A stretch of DNA of 6,397 nt from Dehalococcoidia bacterium (GTDB lineage: Bacteria; Chloroflexota; Dehalococcoidia; Lucifugimonadales; JAGWBF01). The DNA lies in NCBI GenBank assembly GCA_021296025.1, contig JAGWBF010000088.1, positions 1 through 6,397 on the forward strand, read 5' to 3'. The position numbers were made by a program, and so were the translations under genes. The notes beneath the pieces were generated by a model that saw only the letters and a list, made by a program, of their open reading frames with translations, did not search any database and was not told the origin of the DNA. Below, piece after piece: positions 5,978-6,397 of the stretch. Within the stretch, counting starts at the first letter, position 1. Every line of letters starts with the position of its first letter.

Positions 5978-5990
5978 TGGCTAGTACACT
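5962..5990 (+). promoter_or_regulatory. Strong sigma70-type promoter for the downstream kinase gene
   Basis: TTGACA (5962-5967, perfect -35), a 17-bp spacer and TACACT (5985-5990, 4/6 to the -10 consensus with the key first A and last T kept). The predicted start is near 5997, giving a 5' leader of about 59 nt to the ATG at 6056. It diverges from the operon promoter; the two -35 boxes are 61 bp apart. Confidence 0.8.
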
Positions 5991-6055
5991 CCCGCTCTGT
6001 ATTTGTTCTCAACGGCGCCAAGTTAGACCCTTTTCTCACAAATTGGGATTAGAGG

Positions 6056-6397
6056 ATGCAGGACCCACGCGCTCCCAAAACAAGACCCGCCCCCCGGGAC
6101 CCGAACGCCAGCCCCCCGATAATACTCCTTGGGGGAGCTTCAGGTACCGGAAAGACGACCATAGGCAACCTCCTTCTTAAGGAGTTGGGGTTGTCCCACC
6201 ACCTGAGCACGGGATTCATCCGCTCGTCCATCGCCCATCTCTTGCCTGAGAAGGAGAACCTGCTCCTTCAGAGGCACACATACGATGCCTGCGAAGCCCT
6301 CTACAACGGGGTTACCAACGGTAGAAGCCGCCTATTGGAAGGGGCCATCCAGCAGAGTTTGCTCCTCAAGCCTTCCATAGAGTCGTGCATCAGAAGG
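6056..6397 (+). CDS. P-loop kinase resembling 2-phosphoglycerate kinase, N-terminal part
   Basis: The first 114 codons of a gene cut by the window end. After a Pro/Arg-rich leader (residues 1-19), beta-strand PIILLGG leads into a Walker A motif GASGTGKTT (Gly27-Thr35, Lys33). This is followed by STGFIR (51-56) and RHTYDACEAL (73-82). This order resembles 2-phosphoglycerate kinase-like enzymes, which have an STDxIR motif followed by an SSYxA-type motif and which phosphorylate 2-phosphoglycerate, for example towards cyclic 2,3-diphosphoglycerate in methanogens. Here Asp of STD is Gly53. ATG 6056 is the only good start: a stop (TAG 6050-6052) is just upstream in frame and no other Met precedes the P-loop. 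The ribosome site is weak (GGGA at 6045-6048, 7 nt away). Transcription is probably from 5962-5990. P-loop kinase is secure; the substrate is tentative. Confidence 0.8.
   Translation, partial: MQDPRAPKTRPAPRDPNASPPIILLGGASGTGKTTIGNLLLKELGLSHHLSTGFIRSSIAHLLPEKENLLLQRHTYDACEALYNGVTNGRSRLLEGAIQQSLLLKPSIESCIRR

Noticed and set aside
5713..6180. Plus-strand ORF of 155 codons across the divergent region
   Set aside because: It begins inside the flavoprotein gene, crosses two promoters, the palindrome and the repeats, and overlaps the kinase start in another frame. No recognisable domain.

Overview
The window is bacterial DNA. It carries intron-less tRNA genes, one with an encoded 3' CCA. It also has three promoters that fit the sigma70 pattern (-35, 17-bp spacer, -10) almost perfectly, and Shine-Dalgarno sites before most genes. 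GC content looks moderately high, roughly 55-60% by eye. The gene content would fit an anaerobic or microaerobic lineage such as Chloroflexota/Dehalococcoidia, but that taxonomic guess is an inference with low confidence.

Layout, left to right. (1) Positions 1-141: a minus-strand tRNA pair, tRNA-Phe(GAA) followed by tRNA-Gly(GCC). The Gly gene is cut by the window edge. A strong promoter at 188-216 reads into the pair. (2) Positions 316-2079, plus strand: a complete CocE/NonD-family (peptidase S15-like) alpha/beta hydrolase. (3) Positions 2080-2269: a short convergent gap with no convincing terminator. It may hold a tiny single-helix membrane ORF in the same frame as the hydrolase. (4) Positions 5820 down to 2270, minus strand: a compact three-gene operon. 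Its genes encode a flavoprotein (SdhA/FrdA family), an iron-sulfur protein (SdhB/FrdB family) and a CCG-domain protein of the HdrB/SdhE type. (5) Positions 5821-6055: a 235-bp divergent control region. It holds a perfect-consensus promoter for the operon, a second strong promoter facing right, a perfect 16-bp palindrome overlapping that second promoter, and tandem 10-bp repeats upstream of the operon promoter. (6) Positions 6056-6397, plus strand: the first 114 codons of a P-loop kinase resembling archaeal-type 2-phosphoglycerate kinase, cut by the window end.

The operon is the most interesting part. The A and B subunits should interconvert succinate and fumarate, but no SdhC/SdhD membrane anchor is present. 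A heterodisulfide-reductase-B-like subunit takes that place, as in type-E succinate:quinone oxidoreductases, Campylobacter/Wolinella MfrABE and the methanogen thiol:fumarate reductase TfrAB. Several normally conserved cofactor residues are altered. The flavin-linking His of SdhA is Gln, the first CCG motif of the HdrB-like subunit lacks one Cys, and the third-cluster cysteines of SdhB are rearranged. Together these suggest a divergent, cytoplasmic complex that may favour fumarate reduction. The electron donor cannot be told from sequence alone.
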